The notes: generated by a model not told the origin, from the letters alone. A stretch of 64,000 nt of DNA from Oxyruncus cristatus (GCA_013399855.1 VXAY01002323.1:615735-679734); one strand, 5' to 3'. Counted from the first letter of the stretch, positions 21,961 to 34,901 are shown. Numbers and translations: made by a program.

Positions 21961-23363
21961 GGGTCAGTGCAGGGCCAGGGAGCCGGGACACAGCTCCACC
22001 GGGCTGCCCCCCCTGAGGATTTGACTCCCAGAGTAGATTTTATTTCATTTACTGCATTTCATTTCACTGGGGGGTCGGACACAACTGTTCTCAAACTCCG
22101 CCGAGCACCAAGAGTTCCCCACCTGCTCAGCTGAGGAGGTTCAGACACCCCCGGGGGGTGACATCCCTCTCTGGTTTACCACCTCGGGGCTCCTGCACGC
22201 AGAGCTACACGAGGTTTGCATTGGCAAGGGGGAGAAAGGGAGGGGGTTTTAATGTTTGCTGCAGGGATCGTAAACAGCCCTTCATTCAGTGCAGGGCAAC
22301 ACAACTCGTTGTGTTTAACGCAAGGCAGCAAAATATATCCACGCTGAGAATTTCACCGAATGAAAATGTCATCTCCAGTTCTCCCCGGGGGCAAGACCAG
22401 CCAGAGAACAAGAAGAGGGCACGTGTCACCCTGTCTGCCATCCAGCTGGGCATAAACCTCTCCAAATACACCTCACCTGAGAGCACGTCCCGAAGAGTTT
22501 TTTCCTATCAGCCACCACATGGAGATTTCCTCACTTCAATTATTTCCACAGAACTGGGACACATATTCAGCTTTCCTTGCCGTGTCACCCCATAGAAATA
22601 TTGCTCAGGAGATTGAACTCAAAAGTTCCTGTCCAGTCTCATTTTAAGTAGAGGCAGCAATACAAATTGTGTATCACTTTCTCTGGGTTATTCGCATGGT
22701 TAATACACACTGAGGGTGTCGTGCAGCTTCAACAGAGAAATGAAAATATCATCATCCTGCCTCTAACACCGAATCCTCCTGTTTCTATGGATCTTGCTGC
22801 TCCACTTGTTTCTCCTCCAGCCCAAACAATACACAGCCACATTATTGTGTCATGTCCCAGTCTTTTATATCCATTCTATTCAACAGCCACACATCATACA
22901 AAGGTCCCTGGAAATACCACTACATTCATTTATTTCGTGGGGGGTTCATTATTCTCCATTATTAAGGGTCTGTGCTTCAAAGATATTTTCAGTTCCACAT
23001 CCCAGCCTACACAGGCCAACAGGCCTTTCACAAACAGCTTTTGGTGTAACACTTAAGGCAAGCCTGTGTCTGAGTTGCTTTGAAACCTGCTTAAACCCAA
23101 GCACATGCTACTTCCAATTACACCCTTTGATTATCTTAATTCTGACTTAACACTGATCAACAGAAAACAGATGCTGCAATTTCTCATTTTGCCTTTGGAA
23201 TATTTCTCGGGCTGGCACCAGCAGACCAGGAGGTAAAACTACTGCTGGTAAAAGCAAATCCACACTACTGTCCAAAAAACCCAGCATGTCTTTTAAAGCC
23301 TTTTTTATAAAGAACACTCTTAGATAATTGTTAATCATGTGGCATATAGAAATCAGCATAAAA
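21961..23363. other. unique noncoding sequence
   Basis: No gene recognised. A moderately CpG-containing stretch lies near 22060-22220. 22660-23350 is AT-richer and carries only short frames. Confidence 0.5.
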
Positions 23364-23582
23364 CTGGGAATTCTTCACTTAGGGTGAGGGGAGGAAGGCC
23401 CTGGCACAGGTTGTCCAGAGAAGCTGTGGCTGCCCCTGGATCCCTGGAAGTGTCCAAGGGCAGGTTGGAGCAACCTGTGCTGGTGGAAGGTGTCCCTGCC
23501 CGTGGCAGGGGGTGGCACTGGATGACATTTAAGGTCTCTCCAACCCAACCCATCCTGGGATTCTGTGATGATCCTGTGGCCT
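23364..23582 (+). mobile_element. CR1 retrotransposon 3' end
   Basis: Starts near AACTGGGAATTCTTCAC and runs through GAGGAAGGCCCTGGCACAGG, CAGAGAAGCTGTGGCTGCCC and the GTGTCCCTGCCCGTGGCAGG block to CTGGGATTCTGTGATG. First member of a plus/minus/plus CR1 cluster. Confidence 0.95.
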
Positions 23583-23687
23583 GTGGTGTTGACCTGACTG
23601 CAGAAATGTGTGCAGGACCATAACTGGAATTAGGGGCTCCAATTCCAAAGGCACAGAAGCCCTTCCTGTGCACACAAGTGTCGTGGG

Positions 23688-23762
23688 ATCATGGAATGAT
23701 TTGCTCTCGGAGGGACCTTAAAGATCATCCAGTCCCAACCCCCTGCCTTGGGTTACACACCT
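23688..23762 (-). mobile_element. CR1 3' end fragment
   Basis: GGGATCATGGAATGATTTGC, then GGAGGGACCTTAAAGATCAT and CCAGTCCCAACCCCCTGCC: a reverse-oriented CR1 end cut short after about 75 bases. It sits between two plus-strand copies. Confidence 0.9.
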
Positions 23763-23799
23763 TCCTGAGTAACTGGAGAGTGACTGTTCATCAGGAACT

Positions 23800-24052
23800 G
23801 GAGGGACAGGACAGGGGGGAATGGGTACAAACTGAGAGAGGAGAAATTTAGGTGAGATATGTGGAAAAAATTCTTCCCTGGGAGGCTGGGGAGGCCCTGG
23901 CACAGGTTGCCCAGAGAAGCTGTGGCTGCCCCATCCCTGGGAGAGTCCAAGGCCAGGTTGGAGCAACCTGGGATATGGGAGGTGTCCCTGCCCATGGCAG
24001 GGGGTGGCACTGGATGGGCTTTAAGGTCCCTTCCAACCCAAGGGATTCCCTT
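23800..24052 (+). mobile_element. CR1 retrotransposon 3' end
   Basis: Begins near GAGGGACAGGACAGGGGGGA and continues through GAAATTTAGGTGAGATATG, AAAATTCTTCCCTGGGAGG and CCTGCCCATGGCAGGGGGTG to TTTAAGGTCCCTTCCAACCC. It is very close in sequence to the 23364 copy, less than 250 bases upstream. Confidence 0.95.
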
Positions 24053-25703
24053 TGCCACCTCTCTGCTTGGACTGACAGCAGTGAATGGAGTGAACTGACC
24101 TGCCCTGGGCAGAACCAGGAGCATTTACCCAGCACGGGCTCTGGCCAAACTCTGCTCCTCCCAAAATGTCCCGTTGATCTCTGGTGGGATTCCCTCCATG
24201 GATGTAAAGGCTCCCTCACTGCATTAGCTCAGACTCAGCATATTTTTAATTGCTTTAAGACACTCCCTTGAACAGCTACTTTGCATCAACGTGAGGAATC
24301 TCCAGCAGGACACCCAATCTCTTCTGTCATGCCAAGAGCAACCCCCTCTACATACCTGGAGCAGATGTAATCCTGTTATAAATACTGCATGATCCCAAAT
24401 ATTAATGAAATATGCAGCCAGTATAATTCTGACTAAGGTTAATTTAGTCTTCTATACTACTAACAGAGCATTCAAAATATAATAAAAAAAAAATCTAGTA
24501 TAATTTCTATTGCTGTAAACCCAAATGATTGTTGACAGCTTTACAGTCAGCTGCTGCAGGAAGGGGATAAAGCCCTTTATGAGCAGATGATGATCCACAA
24601 GTACCTATGGAAGAAAGAGATTTTTTTTATAGATATCCTGATAACAGCAGGGGAGGAAAGGCTCTTTACGTGGAGCCAGAAGAATTCTGATCACTGTCAG
24701 ACATATTTTTCCATGGGAAAATTTACTCCACCCTGGTGTTGCAAATACCCAGAGTTTGGGGGAGCTTTGGGTATGTGTGGCTTAGAGACAACATCATATT
24801 CTAAGGCAAATATCCGTGAAATCATGTTATTTAGGGAGGGGGTTTGCTCTCATCTGTACCAACTGCACACCAGACTTCAATCCCTCATCCCTGCCCTGAT
24901 ACTCCTTTCCCTGCAGGAGGACTATCAGCCTAATGTTGCTGGATGACAAAATGCTGTGAAAACATTACTCAGCCACGAGGCATTTGGGAAGGGAGCCGAA
25001 ATGTCAGTGCTACCCCTGCAGCCTCCCCAGGAGCACAGTGGACGGGACAGCAGGAGGGGACAGACAAGCCGACAGCGCCGTGTGACAGCACGGCTTGGAA
25101 AGTGTCCCAAGAGCAAACTGAGCCCTTGGAAAGAAGGAGCTGCCATTCATTTATTCTGGAAGCAGCTCACAAACTAAAATAATGTGGTGAGACACCAATG
25201 TCCAGCTGATGGAGCACTGGATGGGGACAGGAGCTCCGTGGGAGACAACACAAATCCCAGGAACACCCCATTTAACAGAGCAGATAATCAAGATCTCCTC
25301 TCCATTTCGGGCCCAGTGCACACCTGGGCATTTATAAATTGAAATTACCATAATCTTAAGGATTACAATTAACTGAACCTATCGCCATGTCCCTAAACCC
25401 AGGACATGACTGAGCATGATACTGAGCACAATAAAATATTAAAGGGGTTTTTAGGCTCCTACCCCAACATACAGAAGCCAATATTTGAAAATGATCTGAA
25501 GTCCACACACAGACAGAATAAATATTCGAGTGACATGTGGTTAATACAAGATGATGTGAGGAATCAAGTCAGCAGAAGAAAATTGCTTCAGACATTACAT
25601 TACTGCTGTTGAATTGAGATCTCTCCTGGTGAGAGCTGACAGGAAGAATATCACTTGAGAAGAACACTTGGAATATTAGGAATTGGACAAAAGCAGGGCA
25701 ACA
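24053..25703. other. unique noncoding sequence with candidate regulatory block
   Basis: About 24360-24560 is AT-rich and non-repetitive (AATATTAATGAAATATGCA, GGTTAATTTAGTC, AAATGATTGTTGACAGC), with the look of a conserved noncoding element (inference). An A run lies at 24483-24492. No gene recognised. Confidence 0.45.
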
Positions 25704-26357
25704 GCCGGGACACGAGCCAGCAGTGTGCCCAGGGGGCCAAGAAGGCCAATGGATCCTGGTCTGGATCAGGAACAGTGTGGCAGCAGGAACAGGGAAGTGA
25801 TTCTGCCCCTGGACTCAGCGCTGCTGAGGCCACCCCTGGAGTGCTGTGTCCAGTTCTGGGCCCCTCAGCTCAGGAAGGACATGGAGGGGCTGGAGCAGGG
25901 CCAGAGAAGAGCAACCAGGCTGGGGAAGGGACTGGAGCACAAGCCCTGTGAGGAGAGGCTGAGGGAGCTGGGGTTGTTGAGCCTGGAGAAGAGGAGGCTC
26001 AGGGGAGACCTCATCGCTCTCTACAACTCCCTGACAGGAGGCTGTAGCCAGGTGGGGGTTGGTCTCTTCTCCCGGGCAACTCTCAGGAAGACAAGAGGGC
26101 TCGGCCTTAAGCTGTGCCAGGGGAGGTTTGGGTGAGATATTAGAAAGAAATTCTTTCCAGAGAGGGTAATCAGCCATTGGAATGGGCTGCCCAGGGAAGT
26201 GGTGGATTCTCCGTCCCTGGAGGTGTTTAAGATGAGGCTGGACGTGGCACTGAGTGCCATAGTCCAGTAACCGCGGTGGGGTTGGATCAAGGGTTGGACT
26301 TGATGATCTCAGAGGTCCTTTCCCACCCGTCTGATTCTGTGATTCTATAATTCTATG
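25704..26357 (+). mobile_element. CR1 retrotransposon, long 3' portion with intact tail
   Basis: About 650 bases: CCAATGGATCCTGGTCTGG, CACCCCTGGAGTGCTGTGTC, GGACATGGAGGGGCTGGAGC, GACCTCATCGCTCTCTACAA, GGGCTGCCCAGGGAAGTGG, GTTGGACTTGATGATCTCAG, ending in the classic GATTCTGTGATTCTATAATT repeat near 26330-26357. It is one of the two longest and best preserved CR1 3' regions here. Frames on it are untranslated-region by-products. Confidence 0.96.
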
Positions 26358-27427
26358 ACTGAGGTTGTTAGAGCTCCATGTTCCTGTTCATCACAAGCTC
26401 CTCACATACGGGATGAGTTCTCAAAGCCCTCAGTCCTGTGGGGCAGCCCCAGGGGGAGAACTGAGTGACTTCCCTGCTGGGAGGCCCCGACTCAGAGCAG
26501 CTCTTGAGCCCCCAGAGCCAATTCCCTTCCCCTTTGCCAGCCAGGTACTGACCCATCTGCCTTTGCCTCACTTTAGGAGAATTAACAGGGCAGGAGACCA
26601 AGGAAAACCAGCTCCAAGGAATAAAGATTCCCTCCGTTCAGCAAGTTTATGAGGATACAGAAATCCAGAAGCTCACAAAATCAGCGTTGCCACCTTAACT
26701 CTCTTGCACAGTGGGCAGCACCCATGACTTTGCTTCATACTTTATTAATATACTACATGGAAATAAATAAATTTTAAAAAAAGATACCAAGAGCAGAAAG
26801 CAGAGCTCAAGCACCCTGACACCTCTTTCCTTCAAAATCGAAGGCAAGTTTTTTTTCAGGCAAATGTAAAACTTCAGCTGCGCTGGCAAAGGAGTCGCAG
26901 AAGGAGAAGGGAGGGGAGTGAGTGACATCCTTCCTCGCAAAGGCAGCTTTCCAGGCTTCACAAAGGGGCTCCCACCCCACAGAGAAGCTCTGCTCCAAAC
27001 ATTTCCCGAGAACCAGGACTCCTGTAGCTCCACTGGCAGGCAGAAAACTGCCAGGCTGGTGGAGGTGGCACAGTTACTAATTCTGCCGCTTCTACAGCCT
27101 GAAGGTTTTCGAGTGTTTCGCAAACACGAGTGGATTTGGTTTCCCAATTGTTTTTAGTCTGCCATTAAATCCCAACACCTTTCTGCAGTCAGGGGAGCTG
27201 AAGAACACTAATTCTGCTGAAATTTTAGCTTGGCTGCCTGGAAATAAACCCCTGGGGATGGCCCTCCCCAGCCCAGCAGCAGTCCCTGGATGTTTTGCAG
27301 TACCAGCACCCGCCGGATTTCAGCCCCACTGCAGCAGGTCTCCTGTCAGAGAGACAATTTCAAGAGCACCTCATTCCAGAGCACAGCCTCCAAAACCACA
27401 GCAACAAAAAATAGAAAAGCCTAAAAT
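26358..27427. other. unique noncoding sequence
   Basis: No gene or named repeat seen. An A-rich stretch lies near 26760-26785. Confidence 0.5.
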
Positions 27428-27690
27428 TGCAGCAGGGGAGGTTCAGGTTGGCTGTTAGGGGAAAATCCTTCACTGGAGGAGTGGGTAAACCTTGGAACAG
27501 ACTCCCAGGGAAGTTTGAAGTCACCATCACTGGAATTGTTCAGAAAACAGGTAGATGTGGCACCTTTTGCTGGAGTTTATCCATCAAAGTCGTATTATTT
27601 ACGGCTATGGAGGGATTGGCTGAAGGCTGGACTTGGTCTTGGAGGGTTTGTTTCAAACCTGAAGGATTTTATTCTTTCTGCAATACTGGA
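27428..27690 (+). mobile_element. old, diverged CR1 3' end
   Basis: CAGCAGGGGAGGTTCAGGTT, TTCACTGGAGGAGTGGG, CTTGGAACAGACTCCCAGGG, CACCATCACTGGAATTGTTC and GGCTGGACTTGGTCTTGGAG follow CR1 order, but with many changes and a decayed tail. It is clearly older than the other copies. Confidence 0.78.
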
Positions 27691-30682
27691 TCCCAGCAGG
27701 TTAAAGCCCCCCGAGTGATGACAGCAGCCCCCTGCCCACCCCTCAGCACACAAAGCAGGCAGGATTGGTGCCCAGTATAACCTTGCTCTGCCCTTTGCAG
27801 GAGGGAAGAATCTTCTCCAATACACTTGCAGACATCTGCTGCAAGTCCAGAGTATCAAACACATCCCCCCCCAAACATTAAAACAAACATTAACAGTCTG
27901 GCTAGAAGGCACAAAAATCTAAAGTTAAGTCTGTAACTCCATCCTGTGGTACGTAGGTATTACAACACTTTTTTTTTTCTTTTTTTTTTTTTAATCCAGG
28001 GACACAAATATTTCTGTTCCACACTCAGAGTGCCTTTCCACATTTCCTCTGGAATATCCCTCCTCATGCAGGTGAGCTAGACACGATGAGCCTCGCCAAA
28101 CTGTGTTTGCTCAGAGCATTCTTTTCACTGGGGATATGGAAGGCGAAGTTTGGCCTCAGACTGGTAGAACACCACAAGGTTCAGGCAGACACGTGTTCCT
28201 ATTCCCAGTCCGATCCCATCACCCAAGTTCCTGATATAAATATATACATGGAAGAGCTGAAGGAATGGAGTTATCTCCTTCAACACACCAGTGGGAAAAA
28301 ATCTCAAAAAAAAAAAAAAAAAAAACAAACCACAAAAACATGACTTTAATTAAAGCCTTTATGCAAAGACTCACACTGGGCTCTGGTCAGCAGAGTGGGG
28401 GGACAAAGCTGAGCCTGAAATAATCCAAACCATTCCAGTCAGGTCCTGAAGAGCCTGACAGATCCCTGCCAGGAGCTGGGCTACTGCTCATCCTGCCACC
28501 AAGCCTTGTAACGTTTCTAAGCAATATTTGTCTTGAAATATTTGTCTGTGAAAAGTGAGAATGGGCCATCTCAAAGATCCTTACTCTGCTGCAGAAAACA
28601 GCAGCATGGACTAAAGACCGGCAACTGAGAGACATGAGAGCCTACCCTGATTTCCTGGGTGACCTTTAGGCACTTTATGGTGGGAAGGGTCCAAGGTGTG
28701 CTCTTGTTCGTGCCAGTATTGAAAATAAACCTGCTAGGAATATAATGAATACTTTCTAAGTAAGTATTTCCGCTGATCCTCCCCTTCTGCTACCCAGGCA
28801 ACGCAGAGACACCTGCTCTGTAAATGGCCAGGTTGGGGAACACGCTGCTGCCTCGCAGAGCATCCCTTGGGCTGGGGGTTGCCTCCACCAAATTCCTACA
28901 GGAACGATGTGGAATGAAAGGACAGGCTGGTGAAAAACAACGAAGATACCCTCAGTTACAGACTGGACAACTAAAGGGGGAAGAAGGAAATGAAAAGCAT
29001 CGTGTCCCACCTCCCCTTTTCTGCTTTAATCACGGTTTGTTCAGCTGAATCAACCTTTTACTTCGCTGCCTCTGCACAGGTACACACACACACCAACACT
29101 GCTTGTGATGACAAAAGCAAAATTAGAAAAAGGAATCCTGCTCTCTGCACCACGTTACCTTCCCATTCCCTCCTCAGGAAGAACTTCTCGCCATCGTGAT
29201 TTTTGAACTCTAAACAAAGCTCTTGCTGAGCGGGCTCTGAGTGATAGTGGAAGGCAGGGAGGCTCATCACAGCCGTGTATACCCAGGGAAACTTGTGTTT
29301 TAAGGCAGACAAGCAAAGGGAAAAGCAATAGTTATACACCAAAACATAGCAGGGCCTCTTGAAAGGAAACATCACAGCAAACAGCAGAGATTTTCACTCA
29401 CGCAGACATTAAAAAGAAATCTTCTTTCTTAGCTGAAAAAAGAAAAAAAAGAGAGGCAATCATATGTCTTGATTTCCCAAGCACAAGTAGTTTATATTGA
29501 AAGAGGGGCTGTCAATTTAGCTGAAGACAAGAAGTGTCCTTTTATAGCAGTTTTTAACATGCATTCATGAATTCTGTATGAACAGAAGTGTCCTTGTTGG
29601 CTGATGGAATGCACATTTGCATTCAAAGCCAGGCAGAAATTCAAACATATTTTAGCAGCGCTATGGTGAAGCACCAGCAGCATTTTCACTCATCTGCCCT
29701 GCACCGAGGGGAGGGAGTTGTGAGAGGAGCAGAGCAAAGCGCAGGTGAGAAGTCATTGAATTTACTAAGAGGTCCATTAAAAGCCTGAGAGTAAAACCGA
29801 CCCGACGAGCAACACGAGTTTCAACGAGGAGTTACTGCATTGCATTTCTAAACCTCAGCAGAGGACAGAGCTGCAAAAACACCCCAGCTTTCCAGAAAAC
29901 TGAGGGAGGGTGTCTGAGGACTGGTGAGGGAGACAGAATAGCTGAGACATTTGATGGCACTGCCTTGCTTCACTTGCACTTGGTTGCAACTGCTGAGTGC
30001 AGTGCAAGCCCAGCTCCTGCTGTTCCACCTTGGCTGACCAGTCTGGAACTACAAGGTTTGGCTGAGCAATTTAATCCTTTTTGAGATATACAGCAATTCA
30101 GATCAGCTCATCTGGGAGAAGAACACAACTTCCAACCCAAAACTGGCAGGATCCAAACCCCGCCTGGTGCCTGCAGAGAGTCAAACTCTGGTTTGAGCTC
30201 CTCACCACTGCTGAGGAACACGACTCCAGCAGCGTCACAGGGCAGCCTCAGGCACGCAGACCACACAAGACATCGTTGGACCCTAAAAGGGGGAGCAACA
30301 AAGCAAAAAGAAGAATGAATTCCCCTTCTGTGGGTGTGGCCCAGCAGAACTGAGCGAAGCGCTGGGACCGGAGGGTCCTGCACCTCTCAAAGTCTCTTGC
30401 TCAACAAACCATCCCACAGGTCCTTCTTATAGACTGAGGGATGGTTCCCTTTCCTTCCATGAGCCATTTCACCATAACCAGCCAGTCTTGATCCTAAAGC
30501 CAGGAAAACTTTTGGCCTGCTCTTTGTTCCACGGACGAGGAGGGAGGTGTTTGAAGGCTGCTGTTCCCAAGGTGGGGATAAAGGGAACCATCAGCATCAA
30601 GAGCAACTTTTAACATGCTTTGTTTTAAAGCAAACTCCCCTTCCTTTACAAGTGTGTGAAAAGCACATCTCGGGTTTTATTG
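27691..30682. other. unique noncoding sequence
   Basis: T-rich run at 27969-27992 and A run at 28306-28325. A short (CA)n-like patch lies near 29080-29100. No gene or named repeat recognised across these 3 kb. Confidence 0.5.
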
Positions 30683-30807
30683 GGGAAAAAAAAAAAATAT
30701 ATAGAAAAAGGGGGGAAAAAAGAATATATAGAAAAAGGGGGGAAAAAAAGAATATATAGAAAAAGGGGGGAAAAAAAAGAATATATAGAAAAAGGGAAAA
30801 AAAATAT
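30683..30807. repeat. 27-29-bp minisatellite with growing A run
   Basis: Four units each carry ATATATAGAAAAAGGG. The core starts at 30697, 30724, 30752 and 30781, so the period is 27, 28, then 29 bases. The difference is the A run after each G6: six, seven, then eight A. The last unit has only three G and runs into A8. The frame reading YIEKGGKK repeats is an artefact. Confidence 0.95.
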
Positions 30808-33447
30808 GCTTTCCCTTCACACTGAGAAGCAGAAGTATCTCGTAGAAAGATCTCTACTCTAAAGTTAAAAACCCCAAGGCAATTTAAGCCTCAGGGTCCT
30901 TCATACCAGGGCACAACCACCAGTGCTGGTGGGGGCTCGGGGCAGAGCAGGGTCCTCTTTCCTACTCAACAGTGCAGAAAACTGTAATTTCCCTGTCAGC
31001 AGCAATTCTGAAAGCTGAAACTGCACTTGAATGCTGAGGTATTATCCCAATTAGCCCCCTACCAGCACTACTCACAATGGGAACACATTCTAATAAGCCT
31101 CCAGGGTGTTGGGTTTTTTTCCCTGCTCAGGTAAACATGAACTATTTGGGAGAAGGTTTTGCTCATCCCACGCGTGCTGACAAGGCACAGGGATCTGGTC
31201 TGCATCACTGAATAGACACTATTTAATGGCAATGCCATATTTAGGGGCCCAAAGCTGTCACTTATTACATTTATTATTATAATTTTACCATCGATTCTCT
31301 TAATTTCTTTGCATTAGCACTACTATCACTAAGTGGGAAACAGCTCTGAACTCACTCTGAGGCTGGAAAACGTTGAAAACATCGTCTAGGCTGGAGATGT
31401 CTGATCTCCAGTCTGTAATGCCAAGTAATGCAGAAATGCTCAGGAATAATTGTGCCCTCTTGCTTCCCAGCTTTTCAAAGCACGGGCTTCATCTGCTGGA
31501 GTGGGAACGCAGCGTTATCTAGAAAGAACTGGATTCAATAATTAAGATGCAGAGTTGCAGGAGAATTAAATGTGGCTTGTGTGAGAGGAACGGAGTGGGT
31601 GGGGAGAGACTAATCCTAAAATAGTGCAGATCTGTGCTGGAAAGCCCAACACTCCATCCTGGAGGGGAAGGGGAGATGGAGAGAGGGCGAGAAGTGAGCA
31701 TTCCCTACAAAGCCTGTGCTGGGTGAAGACCACCACAGATCCTAAACCTGATTCCTTTAATTATGGGGCACGTGAGATAATTGCAGAGGAACAACTGATG
31801 ACCTTTTCCTCTCTGCCTCGTGTCCCGTGAAGTGTCACAAAACATCATAAAACCTGTGGGGGTTTTCCCCACACCCTCTTGGTGGTTTTTAAATCTTCAA
31901 AGCCCTATAATTTTATTTTTTTTTTTCCAGGGGAAAACTGACCCCACTTATTTCTAGGTTGCTCCCTGCTTATCAAAGGGAAAGTTCTCATCTCATTTGC
32001 ACGGAACGGCAAAGCTCCTTCCCTTCCTCTCCCCCTCCTTTCACACTGACCTCAATTACTCCCACAAATCAGATCAGCCTTGTTGACTTTCCTCGCTTCC
32101 ATAATTAAGACCCAGAAGGATGGAACACGTGCCTTCTGAGCAATTGTCCTCAGAGCTCCAATAACAGCCCATTCTAATAAATTTTGGCAGCAGAGTGTGT
32201 TTTCTCTGCAAGAACTTGAAGGCACCTGAAGATGTATTGAATTTGGCACATTCTCCAGGAACCCTTTAGGAACTGTTAAGTGGATGCTCACGTGGATTTT
32301 ATTTCCTTTCCGTGGCTCAATAGCACAGACAGGAAGATGATGACACAGCACTGATGGCTGTTTGTCATTGCTTTAAATTCCCTCACCCAGTGCCCAAAAC
32401 AGGCACCCGATACTCTCATGTCCTGCTGCAATCCCAGGATTTTCGACTGGCTGGGACACTGCGAACAGGTTTGAAACTCTACCCACCCCCTCGTGCACGA
32501 ACACCTCTCTCTTCCCATAATGCAGCTGATAAAAGTGGATTAATTTACCTCTAAATCTACCTCTAAATTTACCTAAAAATTCAGGACGAGATTCTCAGGT
32601 GGAATAAACTGTTGTAGTGTCCGAGAGCTGGAAGAGCCCAAAGTGATTTGCTCGTTAATTAAAACGGAACTTCACGGTAAGATTGTAATCCTCACGTTAT
32701 TGCTTTTGGTGTTGGAGTGTTTGGGGGCTGGTTTTTATTTTTGATTAGGTTTGATAGATCACCACCTTCAAAAAAGTGAATTCTTAACTGCACCCTTCCT
32801 GATAGAAATTAATATTGAGCTTGTACGAATGGGAAGGGAAGTTCTCCCCTCCAGACTTGGCCACTTCCACTCAAGTCAACCTCAGCTTTAATTTTGGCAT
32901 GTTCCTGGTGCACACCCACATGCACAGCCCAGTTTTCTCTGATAAGCTGATGAAGCAGGAGTATTCTAATATCCCGTTAATAATTTCCTCCGTCATCCTA
33001 AAACCTCTGCTCTGCATCTGTTTCCGTGGATCTCCTTTGAATACAAGTCCCTGGAATTGTAAACGATTTTCTGGACAAGATTTCACAGAATCATCTGCAG
33101 CACTGCCAGTTCTTCCCTATCTCAGTTCTACCAAGACAAAAATTCAGTGACACCAAGTGCATTACTCTGGATTTATAGAAGAATACAAGTTTTTTCTGCT
33201 CAAGGGTCAAACAAACCCCGGGTTTTGTTGGTTTTTCCTCATATGTACAGGCTCGGTACAATTCCTTACCTCTTGCCTGGCTGCCATACTGATGGAAGGC
33301 ACTACCACTGCTGCTTACACTGAATTTGTGGCAGCACAAATAAAGAAATAGCAGAGAGCAGCAGACAATCAGGACTTGGCTGCTCGTGGCACGTGTGAGA
33401 TGTGTAACTGCAGGAGTAACACCAAGGCTTCATCCCGTTCCTGTGGC
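30808..33447. other. unique noncoding sequence with candidate regulatory block
   Basis: About 31200-31335 is AT-rich and repeat-free (GCCATATTTAGGGGCCC, TTACATTTATTATTATAATT), including a CArG-like CCATATTTAGG core near 31230. That is a possible regulatory element (inference). A T run lies at 31915-31928. No gene seen. Confidence 0.45.
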
Positions 33448-33543
33448 TGGGGGAAGAACCTTTTCCTGCTATCCAGCCTAACCCTCCCCTGACACAGCTC
33501 CAGCCCTTCCCTCGGGTCTGTCACTGGTCACCAGGGAGAATAA
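33448..33543 (-). mobile_element. CR1 fragment
   Basis: GGGGGAAGAACCTTTTCCTG, then GACACAGCTCCAGCCCTTCC: an internal piece of a reverse-oriented CR1 lacking its 3' terminus. It matches the corresponding part of the copy at 34535-34830. Confidence 0.85.
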
Positions 33544-34249
33544 CATTTTGACAAGCCCCCATAAAACGATACAAACCCCTCAGTGCCCCGTGTGACACCT
33601 ATTTTGCCAGATAATGCTCCCCATGGGTAACCAGGCCTCGACAGCAAAGCTGTTGTTAACATTCCCAGCCTTTTATTGTCAGACTACAAGAAACAGGAAT
33701 ATCAAATGTGGAAGAGCAGAGCACGCCACCACTTCAAATCCCTCTTTTACAGCCACATAAAGTGGTCATCTAATGCAGTGCTATCATAAAATTAAATCAT
33801 GCTCACTTGTCATTTTTGTATGGCCCAGACCGACAGATTAAAAACTACATGGCAAAATGTAATTTCCCAAACTGAAGGCATAAGAGGGGTTTGAAATATC
33901 TTCCTCTGCAGCGTGCACTCAGTCCTGAGCCCTGCTGGCAATAAAGCAGCAGTCAGAGGCAGAATTTAGCACTGCTGGCTGCCTGAGGGGCACAGGCAGC
34001 GCTTGTCCTCGCCGTGCCAAGGGAAACAGCGAGCGGCGGGCTGCCAAGGTTCTCTCTCTTCTTCAGGGCAGCCCTGGCAGGGGCAGAGCTGCTCGAGTCG
34101 AAAATTTCACAAGTGCACAACCCCCCTAGAGAGGTGAAAAAAGAATCTTCCCCCCTGCTGCATCCTGAGAGCGGGGTACGGCTCTCCATGTTGTGAGCCA
34201 GAGGTGTGACTGGCTCAGGGGTCGGGCACAGAGCGGGACTGGGGTGACA
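33544..34249. other. unique noncoding sequence with candidate regulatory block
   Basis: 33750-33960 is non-repetitive and AT-leaning (ATAAAATTAAATCATGC, GACAGATTAAAAACTAC), a weak candidate for a conserved element. No gene recognised. Confidence 0.4.
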
Positions 34250-34500
34250 CCACAGTGGCACCAGTCACCAGCGGGGTCCCACAGGGCTCCTCAACGCCTC
34301 CATGAATGACTTGGGTGCAGGACTGGAAGGGTACTGACACCAAACTGGGAGGAGCTGTCAACTCCCCGAGGCAGGGAGGTCCTGCAGAGACCTGGACAGA
34401 TCAGAGGGCTGGGAATCACCAACGGTGTGACGTTCAGCAAGGGAAAGTGCTGGATTCTGCACCTGGGATGGGGTGACCCCAGGTGTTTCATGGGCTTCCA
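34250..34500 (+). pseudogene. broken CR1 ORF2 (reverse transcriptase) remnant
   Basis: CACCAGTCACCAGCGGGGTC followed by CCACAGGGCTCC reads TSGVPQGS, the conserved motif before the catalytic part of CR1-type reverse transcriptase. A TGACACCAAACTGGGAGG stretch further on corresponds to the DTKLGG that follows the catalytic aspartates. The bases between are deleted and the frame is lost, so the active-site segment is missing. The piece runs on to CTGGATTCTGCACCTGGGAT. It is a dead fragment of a retrotransposon enzyme, not a host gene. Confidence 0.82.
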
Positions 34501-34534
34501 CCAGCCCTGATGGACCAGGACCACGACCATCACT

Positions 34535-34830
34535 TCACAGAATCACAGAACATGCTGAGCTGGGAGGGACCCCCAAGAACCATCAGTCCAACCCTCAGCC
34601 CTGCACAGGCCCATCCCCAGAGGATCATCCAAACCCTCCTGGAGCTCTGGCAGCCTTGGGGCTGTGCCCACTGCCCTGGGGAGCCTGGTCAGTGCCAACC
34701 ACCCTCTGGGGGAAGAACCTTTCCCTGAGATCCAACCTGAGCCTGCCCTGACACAGCTCCAGCCCTTCCCTGCGTGCTGTCCCTGGTCCCCCCAGAGCAG
34801 AGCTCAGTCCTGCCCCTTCTCTGCCCCTCC
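34535..34830 (-). mobile_element. CR1 retrotransposon 3' end
   Basis: TCACAGAATCACAGAACATG, CTGAGCTGGGAGGGACCCCC, TGCACAGGCCCATCCCCAGA, GGGGAAGAACCTTTCCCTGA and GACACAGCTCCAGCCCTTCC in reverse orientation. Same subfamily as the plus-strand fragment at 38190. It abuts the opposite-strand reverse transcriptase remnant at 34250-34500. Confidence 0.93.
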
Positions 34831-34901
34831 AAAAGCTGTAGACTAATGGACACCCAAATTGCAACCCATCAAGTCTCATTGCTGGATCCACAGGTGGTGA
34901 G

